This document shows, in pieces, positions 18,560-28,267 of a DNA stretch of 64,000 bases. This DNA comes from Enterobacter cloacae complex sp. R_G8 (GTDB taxonomy: Bacteria > Pseudomonadota > Gammaproteobacteria > Enterobacterales > Enterobacteriaceae). Numbering within the stretch: position 1 is the stretch's first letter; the number at the start of each line of letters is the position of its first letter. Both the position numbers and the translations under genes were made by a program. The notes under the pieces were generated by a model. That model ran no database searches. It saw only the letters and a program-made list of their open reading frames with translations, and was not told where the DNA came from. The DNA lies in assembly GCF_024599795.1 (NCBI RefSeq), contig NZ_CP102246.1, positions 3,968,001 through 4,032,000 on the forward strand. Direction: 5' to 3'.

Positions 18560-20341
18560 TCAGGCGCTAAGCGACTCTTCCTCACGGACGCTGGCCGCCA
18601 GCTCTTCCCCCGCCAACTGCAGCTGATACATCTGCCAGTAGCGCCCCTTCGCTTCCAGTAGCGCCCGGTGCGTACCGCGTTCAACGGCCTGCCCGCGGTG
18701 CAGCACCAGAATGGTATCTGCGTCGACAATCGTTGAAAGACGGTGCGCGATAACCACCAGCGTCGTGTGGTCACGCACGGCAGCCAGCGCCTGCTGGATC
18801 GCCTGTTCGGTACCGGAGTCGATGCTGGCCGTCGCTTCATCCAGAATCAGCACCTGTGGCGTTTCAATCAGCACACGCGCCAGCGCCAGGAGCTGTTTTT
18901 GTCCAACAGAGAGGTTATTCCCCTGCTCACCCAGCCGGGTGTTGATTCCGTCGCTAAAACCGCGGGCCAGTTCCGCCAGCTGCACTTTTTCCAGCACCGC
19001 CCACACCTGCTCCTGGGTATAGTCCCGCCCCAGCGTCACGTTGGCGTAAAACGTATCGGCCAGCACAACCGGATCTTGCTGCACCATCGCCACGCCTTTA
19101 CGCAATACGCTGTGGCTGAGCGACGCCAGCGGACGTCCGTCCAGGCGAATCTCACCTTTCGTTAACGGGTAGTACCCCATCAACAGGCTTGCGAGCGTGC
19201 TCTTGCCGCTGCCGGTATGACCCACCAGCGCCACAAAACCGCGCGACGGCACATCAAGAGTGATGTCCTGCAACACCAGCCTGTCTTCCCGGTAGGCAAA
19301 CGAGACATGGTCAAACGTGATCGCCCCGCTTTGCAGAGGCGTTGTATCCTCGCCATAGGTCTGACGCGGTCTGTCCATCAGCTCAAAGACGCGTTCTCCG
19401 GCTACGACTGCCTGCTGCAACATGGATTGCTGGGTCGTGAGCTCAATCAACGGCTCGTTCAGGCGTCCCAGATAGCTAATGAAAGCATACAGAACCCCCA
19501 CCTCAATCGTACCGCCTGCACTGAGTCCAAAGAGCATCAGCAGGCCGCAAAGCACCAGCGCCGAGAAAAGACTCAGCAGCGGACGCAGCAGGAAACCGTC
19601 AAGGCGCAGCGTCTGCATACGCGCCATATAGTGCGAACGGCTGGCTTCGCCCATGCGTTCGCCAAAGCGAGCCTGCTGACGGAACTGCTGGATGACGCTC
19701 ATGCCGTTGATCACTTCGTTGAAGCCATCGTTTATATCGGCCAGGTAGGTCCGCACCCGACGCACAATGGGCGTGCTGTAGCGCTGATAGATAACCATCA
19801 CAATCAGCACCGCCGGGAAAATCGTGATCGCCACCAGCGCCATGCGCCAGTCGAGACTGAACATTGCCACCAGCATGGCGCCAATCAGCGCGGCACTGCG
19901 CAATACGGTCGCCACGACGGTCACGTACAGATCGCGGATCACCTCGGTATCGTTGGTCACCCGCGAAATCACCTGCCCGACCGGCTGGATATCAAATTCG
20001 CTCAGCGGCTGGCGCAGTGCGGCATCCATAACATCGGTACGCAACTTCTGCACCACGCCCACCGCCGCCCGGTTAAAGAGCAGCGACTGCGCATAGTGCA
20101 GCCCGGCCGCCGCCAGCTGTAGCCCCACATAGGCCACGCCTAACCCCGCAACCAGCCCCAGCGGCAAATCGCTTTTCGCGACCATATTGTCGATGAAATA
20201 ACTGATCAGCAGCGGACCGCTCACTTCCGCAATCGCCGCAATCCACAGCAACACGACGGCAAGGGCAAGGGGTTTTCGCCATGGCGAACCGTAGGCCAGC
20301 AGGCGTTTTAGCGTCGGCCACTGCGTTTTTGATTTACGCAT
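18560..20341 (-). CDS. mdlB: ABC transporter half-unit MdlB (permease plus ATPase)
   Basis: The 593-residue protein has six N-terminal transmembrane helices and a C-terminal nucleotide-binding domain. Walker A is [12 protein letters not shown], the signature is [14 protein letters not shown], Walker B is [12 protein letters not shown], and the switch is IAHRLST. It pairs with MdlA as a multidrug-resistance-like exporter whose substrate is not established. ATG at 20341 lies inside the 3' end of mdlA (8-base overlap) and gives the E. coli length; a 51-residue longer reading is rejected. It ends 22 bases from the upstream NtrC sites of glnK. Confidence 0.93.
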   Translation of the reverse strand: MRKSKTQWPTLKRLLAYGSPWRKPLALAVVLLWIAAIAEVSGPLLISYFIDNMVAKSDLPLGLVAGLGVAYVGLQLAAAGLHYAQSLLFNRAAVGVVQKLRTDVMDAALRQPLSEFDIQPVGQVISRVTNDTEVIRDLYVTVVATVLRSAALIGAMLVAMFSLDWRMALVAITIFPAVLIVMVIYQRYSTPIVRRVRTYLADINDGFNEVINGMSVIQQFRQQARFGERMGEASRSHYMARMQTLRLDGFLLRPLLSLFSALVLCGLLMLFGLSAGGTIEVGVLYAFISYLGRLNEPLIELTTQQSMLQQAVVAGERVFELMDRPRQTYGEDTTPLQSGAITFDHVSFAYREDRLVLQDITLDVPSRGFVALVGHTGSGKSTLASLLMGYYPLTKGEIRLDGRPLASLSHSVLRKGVAMVQQDPVVLADTFYANVTLGRDYTQEQVWAVLEKVQLAELARGFSDGINTRLGEQGNNLSVGQKQLLALARVLIETPQVLILDEATASIDSGTEQAIQQALAAVRDHTTLVVIAHRLSTIVDADTILVLHRGQAVERGTHRALLEAKGRYWQMYQLQLAGEELAASVREEESLSA

Positions 20342-22106
20342 TAGCGTCCTCCTCTTCCTGTTCCGGAGCATCGTCGAGTGCCGCTTCAAGCTGCTGATAG
20401 CGATACATATCGCGATACCAGCCCGGTTGCTCCGCAAGCTGGTCATGCTGCCCACGCTGGGCAATGTGCCCGTGCTGCAACACCAGAATTTCACTGGCTT
20501 CCGTCAGCGCCGACAAACGGTGGGCACTGATGATCACGGTCCGCCCCTCGCCCCACTGGCGCAGGTTATGCAGGATCTGGTGTTCGGTACGGCCATCCAC
20601 GGCAGAAAGCGCATCATCCAGAATCAGGATTTCGGCATTCAGCAGTAGCGCACGGGCAATGGAAATTCGCTGTTTTTGCCCGCCGGACAGCATCACGCCA
20701 CGTTCACCCACCTCGGTTTCATAACCCTGCGGCAGACGCAAAATATCATCATGGACGCTGGCTAAGCGCGCCACGTGCTCAATCTCTTCCTGCGTGGCCG
20801 ACGGACAGCCAAGGGCAATGTTATTCGCCACGGTGTCGGAAAAGAGGAACGGCGTCTGGCTGACCACCGCCAGACGCCGACGCCAGTCATCCAGTTGCAG
20901 GGTCGTCAGGGGAAGATCGTGGAAACGAATGTCCCCCTGCGTAACATCAAAGTGACGCTGGAGCAGCGAAAGGACGGTACTTTTACCGGATCCGGTTGGG
21001 CCACAGATCCCCAGCATTTGACCCGGTTGCAGCGTAAAGCTGACGTTTTCAAGCACCGGGTGTTCTGTCTGCGGATAAACAAACGTACGGATATCGACGT
21101 TCATCACACCCCGTCCTTCCGGTACCGGCTCGGTACCGTCGTTGACCACCGGCGCTTCCGATAGCATGGCGCGAATACGGCTGTAGGCGGCACTGCCGCG
21201 CTCCACGATGTTAAACATCCAGGCCAGCGCCAGCATCGGCCAAATCATCAGCCCCAGGTACATCGCAAAACTGGTCAACTGCCCCAGGGTCAAGGTGCCC
21301 TGTACAACCATCCAGCTCCCGCCGCCAATCGCCAGCAGATTAGCCATGCCAATGGCGATATAGATCGTCGGGTCAAAGCGCGCATCGATACGCGCAACGC
21401 GCATGTTTTTTGCGCCAGTGTCTGCAGCATCGGCCGCAAACAGAGCTGATTGCCGATCCTCCAGACCAAAGGCTTTAATCATGCGGATACTGGTCATACT
21501 CTCCTGCGTGCGATCGTTCAGCGACGAAAACGCCGCCTGCGCCAGCTTGAAGCGCTCGTGCAGCTGTTCGCCATAGCGGTTGATCGCCAGCGCCATCAGC
21601 GGCATCGGCAGTAATGCCAGCAGGGTGAGCTGCCAGCTGATCTGAGTCGACATCACAATCAGGACCGCACAGCCCATCACCAGCGAATCCACCAGCGTTA
21701 ATACCCCTTCCCCGGCGGCGAACACCACGCGATCGACGTCGTTGGTGGCGCGGGCGATAAGATCCCCGGTGCGATGGCGCAGGTAAAATTCTGGATGCTG
21801 GCGGCTCAGCTGACGGTAAAAATCCTCGCGTAATTCAACGGCCAGCTGATAGGACGCGCCAAACAGCAGCACGCGCCAGACATAGCGCAGCAGATAGACA
21901 ATGATGGCCGTCAACACCAGCGTGCCGACCCACATCAACACCCGTGCGGTGGTGTAATGCTGTTCCGTGACGCCATCCACGACGTATCCCACCACTTTCG
22001 GCGGGATCAGCTGCAAGATGGCAATGATGATAAGCAGGAGAACTGCGCCGAGGTAGCGCTGCCACTCCCGACGAAAGTACCAGCTTAGTTGGGCAAATAA
22101 TCGCAC
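20334..22106 (-). CDS. mdlA: ABC transporter half-unit MdlA (permease plus ATPase)
   Basis: The 590-residue protein has the same layout as MdlB: six membrane helices, then an ATPase domain. Walker A is [12 protein letters not shown], the signature is [14 protein letters not shown], Walker B is [12 protein letters not shown], and the switch is SAHRLS. In [10 protein letters not shown] the position after Walker B lacks the usual glutamate (DD instead of DE), so this half may have a degenerate catalytic site, as in many heterodimeric exporters. The start is GTG at 22106, as its E. coli-like N-terminus ([15 protein letters not shown]) requires. It follows decR by 30 bases. Confidence 0.93.
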   Translation of the reverse strand: MRLFAQLSWYFRREWQRYLGAVLLLIIIAILQLIPPKVVGYVVDGVTEQHYTTARVLMWVGTLVLTAIIVYLLRYVWRVLLFGASYQLAVELREDFYRQLSRQHPEFYLRHRTGDLIARATNDVDRVVFAAGEGVLTLVDSLVMGCAVLIVMSTQISWQLTLLALLPMPLMALAINRYGEQLHERFKLAQAAFSSLNDRTQESMTSIRMIKAFGLEDRQSALFAADAADTGAKNMRVARIDARFDPTIYIAIGMANLLAIGGGSWMVVQGTLTLGQLTSFAMYLGLMIWPMLALAWMFNIVERGSAAYSRIRAMLSEAPVVNDGTEPVPEGRGVMNVDIRTFVYPQTEHPVLENVSFTLQPGQMLGICGPTGSGKSTVLSLLQRHFDVTQGDIRFHDLPLTTLQLDDWRRRLAVVSQTPFLFSDTVANNIALGCPSATQEEIEHVARLASVHDDILRLPQGYETEVGERGVMLSGGQKQRISIARALLLNAEILILDDALSAVDGRTEHQILHNLRQWGEGRTVIISAHRLSALTEASEILVLQHGHIAQRGQHDQLAEQPGWYRDMYRYQQLEAALDDAPEQEEEDANA

Positions 22107-22136
22107 GCGGTTTGTTCCTGAAGGTATTTTACGAAG

Positions 22137-22595
22137 TTATTCAATGGGTAATGCTGTGGTGTATTTAATCTGTTCCATGGCAAAGCTTGAGGTGACGTCC
22201 GACAACCCCGGTACGCTGTTCACCAGCCGCTTGTAGAAATCATCATAGCGCTTCATGTCTGCCACCTGGACACGCATCAGATAATCGTACTCCCCGGCCA
22301 TACGCCAGAAGCCGAGGACCTCCGGCATCTCTGACACCTGGGTTACGAAGCGGCAATACCATTCGCTGCTGTGGTGCTGCGTTTTTATCAGGACAAAAGC
22401 CGTCAGGCCCAGCCCCAGTTTTTCGGGATCTAATAACGCGACACGCCCCAGCAGAATACCGTCATCTTCCAGCTTCTTGAGGCGCTTCCAGCACGGTGTG
22501 GTGGTCAGATTAACGGCATCTGCCAGTGCCTGCAAAGAGAGGGTGCAGTCACTTTGCAGCAATGAAAGCAGCTTGCGGTCAATTTTATCTAGCAT
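22137..22595 (-). CDS. decR: Cysteine-responsive Lrp/AsnC-family regulator DecR (YbaO)
   Basis: The 152-residue protein has an N-terminal helix-turn-helix ([20 protein letters not shown]) and a C-terminal RAM domain ([20 protein letters not shown]). It matches E. coli DecR almost residue for residue. DecR responds to L-cysteine and activates cysteine-degrading genes. ATG at 22595 is chosen over GTG at 22601 because the GAGG is then well spaced. It is divergent from cdsH, a cysteine desulfhydrase, which is therefore the probable direct target here. Confidence 0.92.
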   Translation of the reverse strand: MLDKIDRKLLSLLQSDCTLSLQALADAVNLTTTPCWKRLKKLEDDGILLGRVALLDPEKLGLGLTAFVLIKTQHHSSEWYCRFVTQVSEMPEVLGFWRMAGEYDYLMRVQVADMKRYDDFYKRLVNSVPGLSDVTSSFAMEQIKYTTALPIE

Positions 22596-22710
22596 ACCCA
22601 CCTCACAGAGAAAATTTTTCTCCCTTCATTCTATTTTAAAGGCCAGATAGCAACAATTTTTTCTGTGCTTTTCGCTATGCTGGGCACAAAATGACAAACG
22701 GATAATTACG

Positions 22711-23757
22711 ATGAATAGCAACTGGGTTAAACATGCCATCAGCGAAATAAATGCCGACTACCAGCGCTCGGCCGACACCCATTTAATCCGCCTCACCCTG
22801 CCAGGATTTGCGGGTATTCAACTGTATCTGAAAGATGAAAGCACCCATCCTACAGGCAGCCTGAAGCATCGGCTGGCGCGTTCTCTGTTCCTGTACGGGT
22901 TATGCAACGGCTGGATTAAGGAAGGCACGACCATCATTGAATCCTCATCCGGTTCAACCGCCGTATCCGAAGCCTATTTCGCCCGCCTGCTCGGTCTGCC
23001 GTTTATCGCCGTCATGCCCTCCTGCACCGCGAAACGCAAAATCGAACAGATCGAATTTTATGGCGGACGCTGCCACTTTGTGGAAAGTGCCTGCGAAATT
23101 TACGCCGCCTCGGAAATGCTGGCCCGTGAGCTGAACGGCCACTATATGGACCAGTTCACCTTCGCCGAGCGTGCAACCGACTGGCGTGGCAACAACAACA
23201 TTGCCGACAGTATTTTCCGCCAGATGACTCATGAGCCTCATCCGGTTCCGTCATACATCGTCATGAGCGCCGGTACGGGCGGTACTTCGGCCACCATTGG
23301 CCGCTATATCCGCTGTCAGGGCTACGATACGCAACTGATGGTGGTTGATCCGCAAAACTCGGTTTTCCTCGACTACTGGCAACGCCGCGATGCCAATCTG
23401 CGCAGTCCGGTGGGCAGTAAAATTGAAGGAATTGGCCGCCCGCGCGTTGAGCCGTCGTTCATTCCTGATGTGGTGGATGAAATGCTTCGCGTGCCGGATG
23501 CCGCAAGCGTCGCAACGGCGCACTGGCTGGAGACGCAGTTGGGCCGCAAAGTGGGTGCCTCGACCGGGACCAATATGTGGGGCGCGCTGCAGCTGGCGGC
23601 ACGCATGCGTGAAGAGGGCCGCACGGGCTCTATCGTTACGCTGCTGTGCGACAGCGGGGAGCGCTACCTGGAGACCTATTACAACGCGGAATGGGTGCAG
23701 GCAAACATCGGGGATATTGCGCCGTGGAAAGCGCAAATTGCACAGCTGGTGAAATAA
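22711..23757 (+). CDS. cdsH: L-cysteine desulfhydrase, PLP-dependent (CdsH-like)
   Basis: The 348-residue fold-type II PLP enzyme resembles cysteine synthases and matches the CdsH/CcdA enzymes of Salmonella and Pantoea. It degrades L-cysteine to pyruvate, ammonia and sulfide. The PLP lysine is in [11 protein letters not shown] (near residue 52). The substrate loop is [11 protein letters not shown], the phosphate-binding loop [10 protein letters not shown], and the C-terminal serine region [10 protein letters not shown]. It is divergent from decR. E. coli K-12 lacks this gene at this site; Salmonella has it, so the pair is probably an inducible defence against toxic cysteine. Confidence 0.85.
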   Translation: MNSNWVKHAISEINADYQRSADTHLIRLTLPGFAGIQLYLKDESTHPTGSLKHRLARSLFLYGLCNGWIKEGTTIIESSSGSTAVSEAYFARLLGLPFIAVMPSCTAKRKIEQIEFYGGRCHFVESACEIYAASEMLARELNGHYMDQFTFAERATDWRGNNNIADSIFRQMTHEPHPVPSYIVMSAGTGGTSATIGRYIRCQGYDTQLMVVDPQNSVFLDYWQRRDANLRSPVGSKIEGIGRPRVEPSFIPDVVDEMLRVPDAASVATAHWLETQLGRKVGASTGTNMWGALQLAARMREEGRTGSIVTLLCDSGERYLETYYNAEWVQANIGDIAPWKAQIAQLVK

Positions 23758-23782
23758 AAAAAGCCAGACCGAAGTCTGGCTT
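23756..23782. terminator. Terminator between cdsH and cof
   Basis: AAGCCAGAC, loop CGAA, GTCTGGCTT, with an A-run on the left side. It can serve the convergent cof transcript well and cdsH less well. Confidence 0.8.
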
Positions 23783-23797
23783 GCTGGAAGGGTCTCA

Positions 23798-24616
23798 CTA
23801 TTCGGGGGAATATGGGAGGGTGTTGTTGTCCAGCCAATGTGTTAAAAAATGGGACACCGCTTCATTTCGGCAGTGCCCGATAACCGGCAGATGAGGAAGC
23901 GCTGAAATCAGCTGGGGCATTGCATTCCCCATGATCAAACCGCGCCCGACGCTGCCCAGCATCTCGCGGTCGTTCATGGCGTCACCAAACGCCATGCACT
24001 CCTGCAGCGTTAAGCCCAGGTGGTCGCTCAGGACCGCCAGGGCAGAACCTTTGTTACACCCCACCGGCAGCACTTCCAGACAATCCACCGCCGAAAAGGT
24101 CAGATGTGCCCGGTCGCCTAACGCCTCATTCAACTGAATACGCAGGCGACAGAGATCGTCATGATCGCCGCAGAAACAGATCTTGGTCACCGCATGGGCA
24201 GGGATACGGCGCAAATCGATCAGCTGATAGCGAAAACCGCTGTAGACATGCGCATGGAGAAGCTGAGGGATCTCACGCCCGGTAAACCAGCCGTTATCGT
24301 TAAAGACATGAACGCTGGCCTGGGTATCCCAGGTGCTGTGCAACACAATATCCGCCACTTCCGGGTTGAGATCCTGACGGTGCAGAACCTCCCCTTCGAC
24401 CGAATGAATACGTGTCCCGTTACCGGTGATCAGAAATGCATCCAGGGAGAATGCCCCCAGCAAATGACGCATCTCCAGCACATGGCGGCCAGTGGCAAAC
24501 GTCAGGGTCACATCGCGCTCGTGCAGACGCTTCAGGGTGTTCAGGGTTTTCTCCCCTAAACGGTGATCCGGCATTAACAACGTACCGTCCATATCAAATG
24601 CTGCGAGCCGAGCCAT
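23798..24616 (-). CDS. cof: HMP-PP phosphatase Cof
   Basis: The 272-residue protein is a HAD-superfamily phosphatase with a type IIB cap. [20 protein letters not shown] holds the nucleophile aspartate (DMDGT); TFATGR is motif [12 protein letters not shown] carries the lysine; [11 protein letters not shown] is the magnesium-binding motif. It hydrolyses 4-amino-2-methyl-5-hydroxymethylpyrimidine diphosphate and other phosphates, and affects sensitivity to thiamine analogues. Length equals the E. coli protein. It is divergent from ybaE. Confidence 0.94.
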   Translation of the reverse strand: MARLAAFDMDGTLLMPDHRLGEKTLNTLKRLHERDVTLTFATGRHVLEMRHLLGAFSLDAFLITGNGTRIHSVEGEVLHRQDLNPEVADIVLHSTWDTQASVHVFNDNGWFTGREIPQLLHAHVYSGFRYQLIDLRRIPAHAVTKICFCGDHDDLCRLRIQLNEALGDRAHLTFSAVDCLEVLPVGCNKGSALAVLSDHLGLTLQECMAFGDAMNDREMLGSVGRGLIMGNAMPQLISALPHLPVIGHCRNEAVSHFLTHWLDNNTLPYSPE

Positions 24617-24717
24617 GATTACTCCCGAAATGTGATGCGGTTAACTTGTGCATCAGTATTGCGTGAGATATACGGAAGTAATAGTGAATAGATGACAATT
24701 ATTGTTCCGGGTTTTTT

Positions 24718-26418
24718 ATGCGACAGCTCAACCGCCTCAAACAGTATCAACGCCTGTGGCAGCCCTCCGAAGGTGCACCGCAGCAGGTCACCATTGCGGA
24801 GCTCGCCAGCCGCTGTTTTTGCAGCGAGCGGCATGTGCGCACCCTGCTGCGTCAGGCGCAGGAGGCTGGCTGGTTACGCTGGCATGCGCAGTCCGGTCGC
24901 GGCAAGCGCGGCGAGCTCATGTTTCATGTCACCCCGGAATCGCTGCGTAATGCGATGATGGAAGAGGCGCTGAAGCAGGGGCAGCAGCATAACGCGCTGG
25001 AGCTTGCCCAGCTTGCGCCGGAAGAGTTGCGGGAGTTGCTACATCCCTTTTTGGGCGGACAGTGGCAAAACGATACGCCGACGCTGCGCATTCCCTATTA
25101 TCGCTCGCTGGATGCGCTGCAGCCTGGCTTTTTACCCGGCCGGGCGGAGCAGCACCTGGCAGGCCAGGTTTTCTCCGGGCTGACGCGCTTTAACGGCAAC
25201 AGCAGCGAACCAACGGGCGATCTTGCCCACCACTGGGAGGTGTCGGATGGCGGCCTGCGCTGGCATTTTTACATCCGCTCCACCCTGCACTGGCATAACG
25301 GCGACAAAATTGAGACGGCACAGCTGCAGCGGAGCCTGAAAGCCCTGCTGACGCTGCCTGCTCTGCGCAAACTGTTCCAGAGCGTGTCAGACATTGAGGT
25401 CACTCACCCACAGTGCCTGACGTTTACCCTGCATCAGCCGGACTACTGGCTGCCGCATCGTCTGGCGACCTACTGCAGCCGTCTGGCCCATCCTGACCTG
25501 CCTGTGACGGGCAGTGGCCCCTTCAGGCTGAGCGTGTTTGATCCCGATCTGGTGCGTCTGGAAAGCCATGAGCAGTACCATCTTAGCCACCCGCTGATCA
25601 AGGCGATTGAATACTGGATCACCCCGACGCTCTTTGATTACGGGCTGGGGACCAGCTGTCGTCATCCAGTGCAGATCGCCATTGGCGAGCCTGATGAACT
25701 GGAGAGCCTGAGGCTGGTGAGTAACAGCACCAGCCTGGGGTTCTGTTACCTCACGCTGAAACAGAGCGAGCGGATGAGTGAAATGCAGGCACGACGGCTG
25801 ATCAATATCATCCATCTCTCAACGCTGCTGCATACGCTCCCGCTGAACGAGGGGTTGATTACACCGACAGAAGAGCTGCTTCCAGGCCTGCGTATTCCCC
25901 AGTGGCCAGATTTAACCCATGTTCCTTTACCGGAAACGTTGACCCTCGTTTACCATTTGCCCGTTGAGTTACACACCATGGCAAACCAGTTAAAACAGTA
26001 CCTTGCGCAGCAAGGGTGTGAACTCACCGTTATCTTTTACGATGCCAAAACGTGGGATGGGTGTCAGCAGCTTGCCGATGCGGACATGATGATGGGAGAC
26101 AGACTGATTGGCGAAGCGCCGGAGTACACGCTTGAACAGTGGCTTAGGTGCGATCCCCTCTGGCCGCATCTGCTGAGCGCGCCGCACTTTGCTCATCTGC
26201 AGGCCACGCTGGATGCCGTACAGACTCAGGCCGATGAACAGGCAAGACACGCTGGCCTGAGGGCCATCTTCACCCGGCTGATGGAAGAGGCGGTACTGAC
26301 ACCACTGTTTAACTACCAGTATCAAATCAGCGCGCCGCCGGGGGTAAACGGAATACGACTGAATACCCGTGGCTGGTTTGATTTCACTGAAGCCTGGCTT
26401 CCGGCACCCAGGTCGTGA
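24718..26418 (+). CDS. ybaE: SgrR-family transcriptional regulator YbaE
   Basis: The 566-residue protein has an N-terminal SgrR-type winged helix (TIAELASRCFCSERHVRTLL, about residues 24-43). A solute-binding-protein-like domain follows (from about 165, WEVSDGGLRWHFYIRSTLHW). It matches E. coli YbaE in length. SgrR controls the glucose-phosphate stress response; the ligand of YbaE is not known. The start follows GTTCCGGG and a T-run, a weak ribosome site. No SgrS-like small RNA was seen in the 100 bases upstream. Confidence 0.9.
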   Translation: MRQLNRLKQYQRLWQPSEGAPQQVTIAELASRCFCSERHVRTLLRQAQEAGWLRWHAQSGRGKRGELMFHVTPESLRNAMMEEALKQGQQHNALELAQLAPEELRELLHPFLGGQWQNDTPTLRIPYYRSLDALQPGFLPGRAEQHLAGQVFSGLTRFNGNSSEPTGDLAHHWEVSDGGLRWHFYIRSTLHWHNGDKIETAQLQRSLKALLTLPALRKLFQSVSDIEVTHPQCLTFTLHQPDYWLPHRLATYCSRLAHPDLPVTGSGPFRLSVFDPDLVRLESHEQYHLSHPLIKAIEYWITPTLFDYGLGTSCRHPVQIAIGEPDELESLRLVSNSTSLGFCYLTLKQSERMSEMQARRLINIIHLSTLLHTLPLNEGLITPTEELLPGLRIPQWPDLTHVPLPETLTLVYHLPVELHTMANQLKQYLAQQGCELTVIFYDAKTWDGCQQLADADMMMGDRLIGEAPEYTLEQWLRCDPLWPHLLSAPHFAHLQATLDAVQTQADEQARHAGLRAIFTRLMEEAVLTPLFNYQYQISAPPGVNGIRLNTRGWFDFTEAWLPAPRS

Positions 26419-26484
26419 AGAAGCTGGTCGCCGCCGAAGTCAGACGGTAACATAATGTTTTTACCGTAACTGTCGAGATGATTT

Positions 26485-27180
26485 ATGAAACGTGCCGTCG
26501 TCGTGTTCAGCGGAGGACAAGATTCCACTACCTGCCTGGTTCAGGCCCTTCATCAGTACGATGAAGTTCATTGTGTGACTTTCGATTATGGTCAGCGTCA
26601 TCGCGCAGAAATCGACGTAGCCCGCGAACTGGCGCTGAAACTGGGCGCGCGCGCGCATAAGGTGCTGGACGTCACGCTGTTAAACGAACTGGCCGTCAGT
26701 AGCCTCACCCGCGACAGCATTCCTGTTCCTGACTACAAACCTGACGCCAGCGGTATTCCCAATACCTTTGTGCCGGGCCGTAATATTCTTTTTCTGACCC
26801 TGACGGCCATCTACGCCTATCAGGTGCAAGCCGAAGCGGTGATCACCGGCGTTTGCGAAACCGATTTCTCCGGTTATCCGGACTGCCGCGACGAGTTTGT
26901 GAAAGCGCTCAATCACGCGGTAAATCTGGGGATGGCCAAGGAGACGCGCTTTGAAACGCCGCTAATGTGGCTTGATAAAGCGGAAACCTGGGCGCTGGCG
27001 GACTACTGGGGCAAACTGGATCTGGTTCGCAGCGAAACCCTGACCTGCTACAACGGCATTAAAGGCGACGGATGTGGCCAGTGCGCCGCCTGTAACCTGC
27101 GTGCCAATGGCTTGAATCACTACCTGGCAGATAAAGCCGGTGTGATGGCCGCGATGCAGAAAAAAACCGGGCTGAAATAA
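26485..27180 (+). CDS. queC: 7-cyano-7-deazaguanine synthase QueC
   Basis: The 231-residue enzyme converts 7-carboxy-7-deazaguanine to preQ0 with ammonia and ATP, in the tRNA queuosine pathway. The PP-loop ATP site is [11 protein letters not shown] (residues 7-17). The zinc-binding cysteines lie near the C-terminus in [28 protein letters not shown] and [14 protein letters not shown] are family blocks. It lies after ybaE and convergent with fadM. Confidence 0.96.
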   Translation: MKRAVVVFSGGQDSTTCLVQALHQYDEVHCVTFDYGQRHRAEIDVARELALKLGARAHKVLDVTLLNELAVSSLTRDSIPVPDYKPDASGIPNTFVPGRNILFLTLTAIYAYQVQAEAVITGVCETDFSGYPDCRDEFVKALNHAVNLGMAKETRFETPLMWLDKAETWALADYWGKLDLVRSETLTCYNGIKGDGCGQCAACNLRANGLNHYLADKAGVMAAMQKKTGLK

Positions 27181-27190
27181 GGTTACTTCA

Positions 27191-27224
27191 CTGTGCTGTC
27201 GCACTGATAAAGTCGACAGCACAG
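27191..27224. terminator. Stem between queC and fadM
   Basis: CTGTGCTGTCG and CGACAGCACAG are perfect 11-base arms around a 12-base loop, between convergent genes. There is no clear T-tract, so efficiency is uncertain. Confidence 0.6.
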
Positions 27225-27243
27225 GCATTCAGATAAATGCTCC

Positions 27244-27642
27244 CTACACGATCATCAACTCCAGCTTTTCCCGCAACTCCCCTTCCAGCGGCAGTGCCTT
27301 CTGCGTTTTCAGATCGATACAAACGAAGGTGATCAGCGCATCGGCCACCACCTGCCCTTCAGGATCCAGCGTCACGACCTGACTGAGTACACCACTCTTC
27401 CCGTTTAGCTGTTGAACCTGGCTGGTAACGGTAAGCACATCTCCCAGCACGGCCGGGCGACGGTAGTTGATATTAATATTGACGACCACGAACGCGATGT
27501 TGTGCGCAGTCAGCCATTGAAAGCTTTCGCTGTTCTCCAGCCCATCCCAGCGCGCCTCTTCAAGAAATTCGAGATAGCGGGCGTTATTCACGTGCTGGTA
27601 AACATCAAGATGGAAACCGCGTACTTTGATTTTTGTCTGCAT
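27244..27642 (-). CDS. fadM: Long-chain acyl-CoA thioesterase FadM
   Basis: The 132-residue single-hotdog enzyme matches E. coli FadM (YbaW). It opens MQTKIKVRGFHLDVYQHVNN, with the catalytic aspartate in DVYQHVNNARYLEFLEEA, as in 4-hydroxybenzoyl-CoA thioesterase-like proteins. It hydrolyses long-chain, especially cis-unsaturated, acyl-CoA during beta-oxidation. A FadR-like operator lies 41-58 bases before the start, so fatty acids should induce it. Confidence 0.94.
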   Translation of the reverse strand: MQTKIKVRGFHLDVYQHVNNARYLEFLEEARWDGLENSESFQWLTAHNIAFVVVNININYRRPAVLGDVLTVTSQVQQLNGKSGVLSQVVTLDPEGQVVADALITFVCIDLKTQKALPLEGELREKLELMIV

Positions 27643-27682
27643 AGCGCAATAGCCTTTACTGTTGTTATAGGATAAGAGGTCA

Positions 27683-27700
27683 AGACTGGTATGACCTCTT
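27683..27700. promoter_or_regulatory. FadR-type operator at fadM
   Basis: AGACTGGTATGACCTCTT keeps the CTGGT-N2-GACC core of the FadR consensus AACTGGTCNGACCAGTT. The surrounding bases also form a larger stem (GGATAAGAGGTCA ... TGACCTCTTTATCC, 27670-27705). Confidence 0.65.
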
Positions 27701-27741
27701 TATCCTGGCAAACTTTTGCTGCTGTGCAAGTAAAACTGAGA

Positions 27742-28239
<498 letters not shown>

Positions 28240-28267
28240 TTACGAAAATCTGCGAGCAGATACGTAA

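Noticed and set aside
18443..18560. Possible small gene between glnK and mdlB
   Set aside because: The region is explained by the two NtrC enhancer sites and the glnK upstream region; the frames there continue antisense into mdlB.
19217..20122. 301-residue reading frame antisense to mdlB
   Set aside because: A codon-bias shadow of mdlB; the His/Arg/Gln-rich translation has no recognisable domain.
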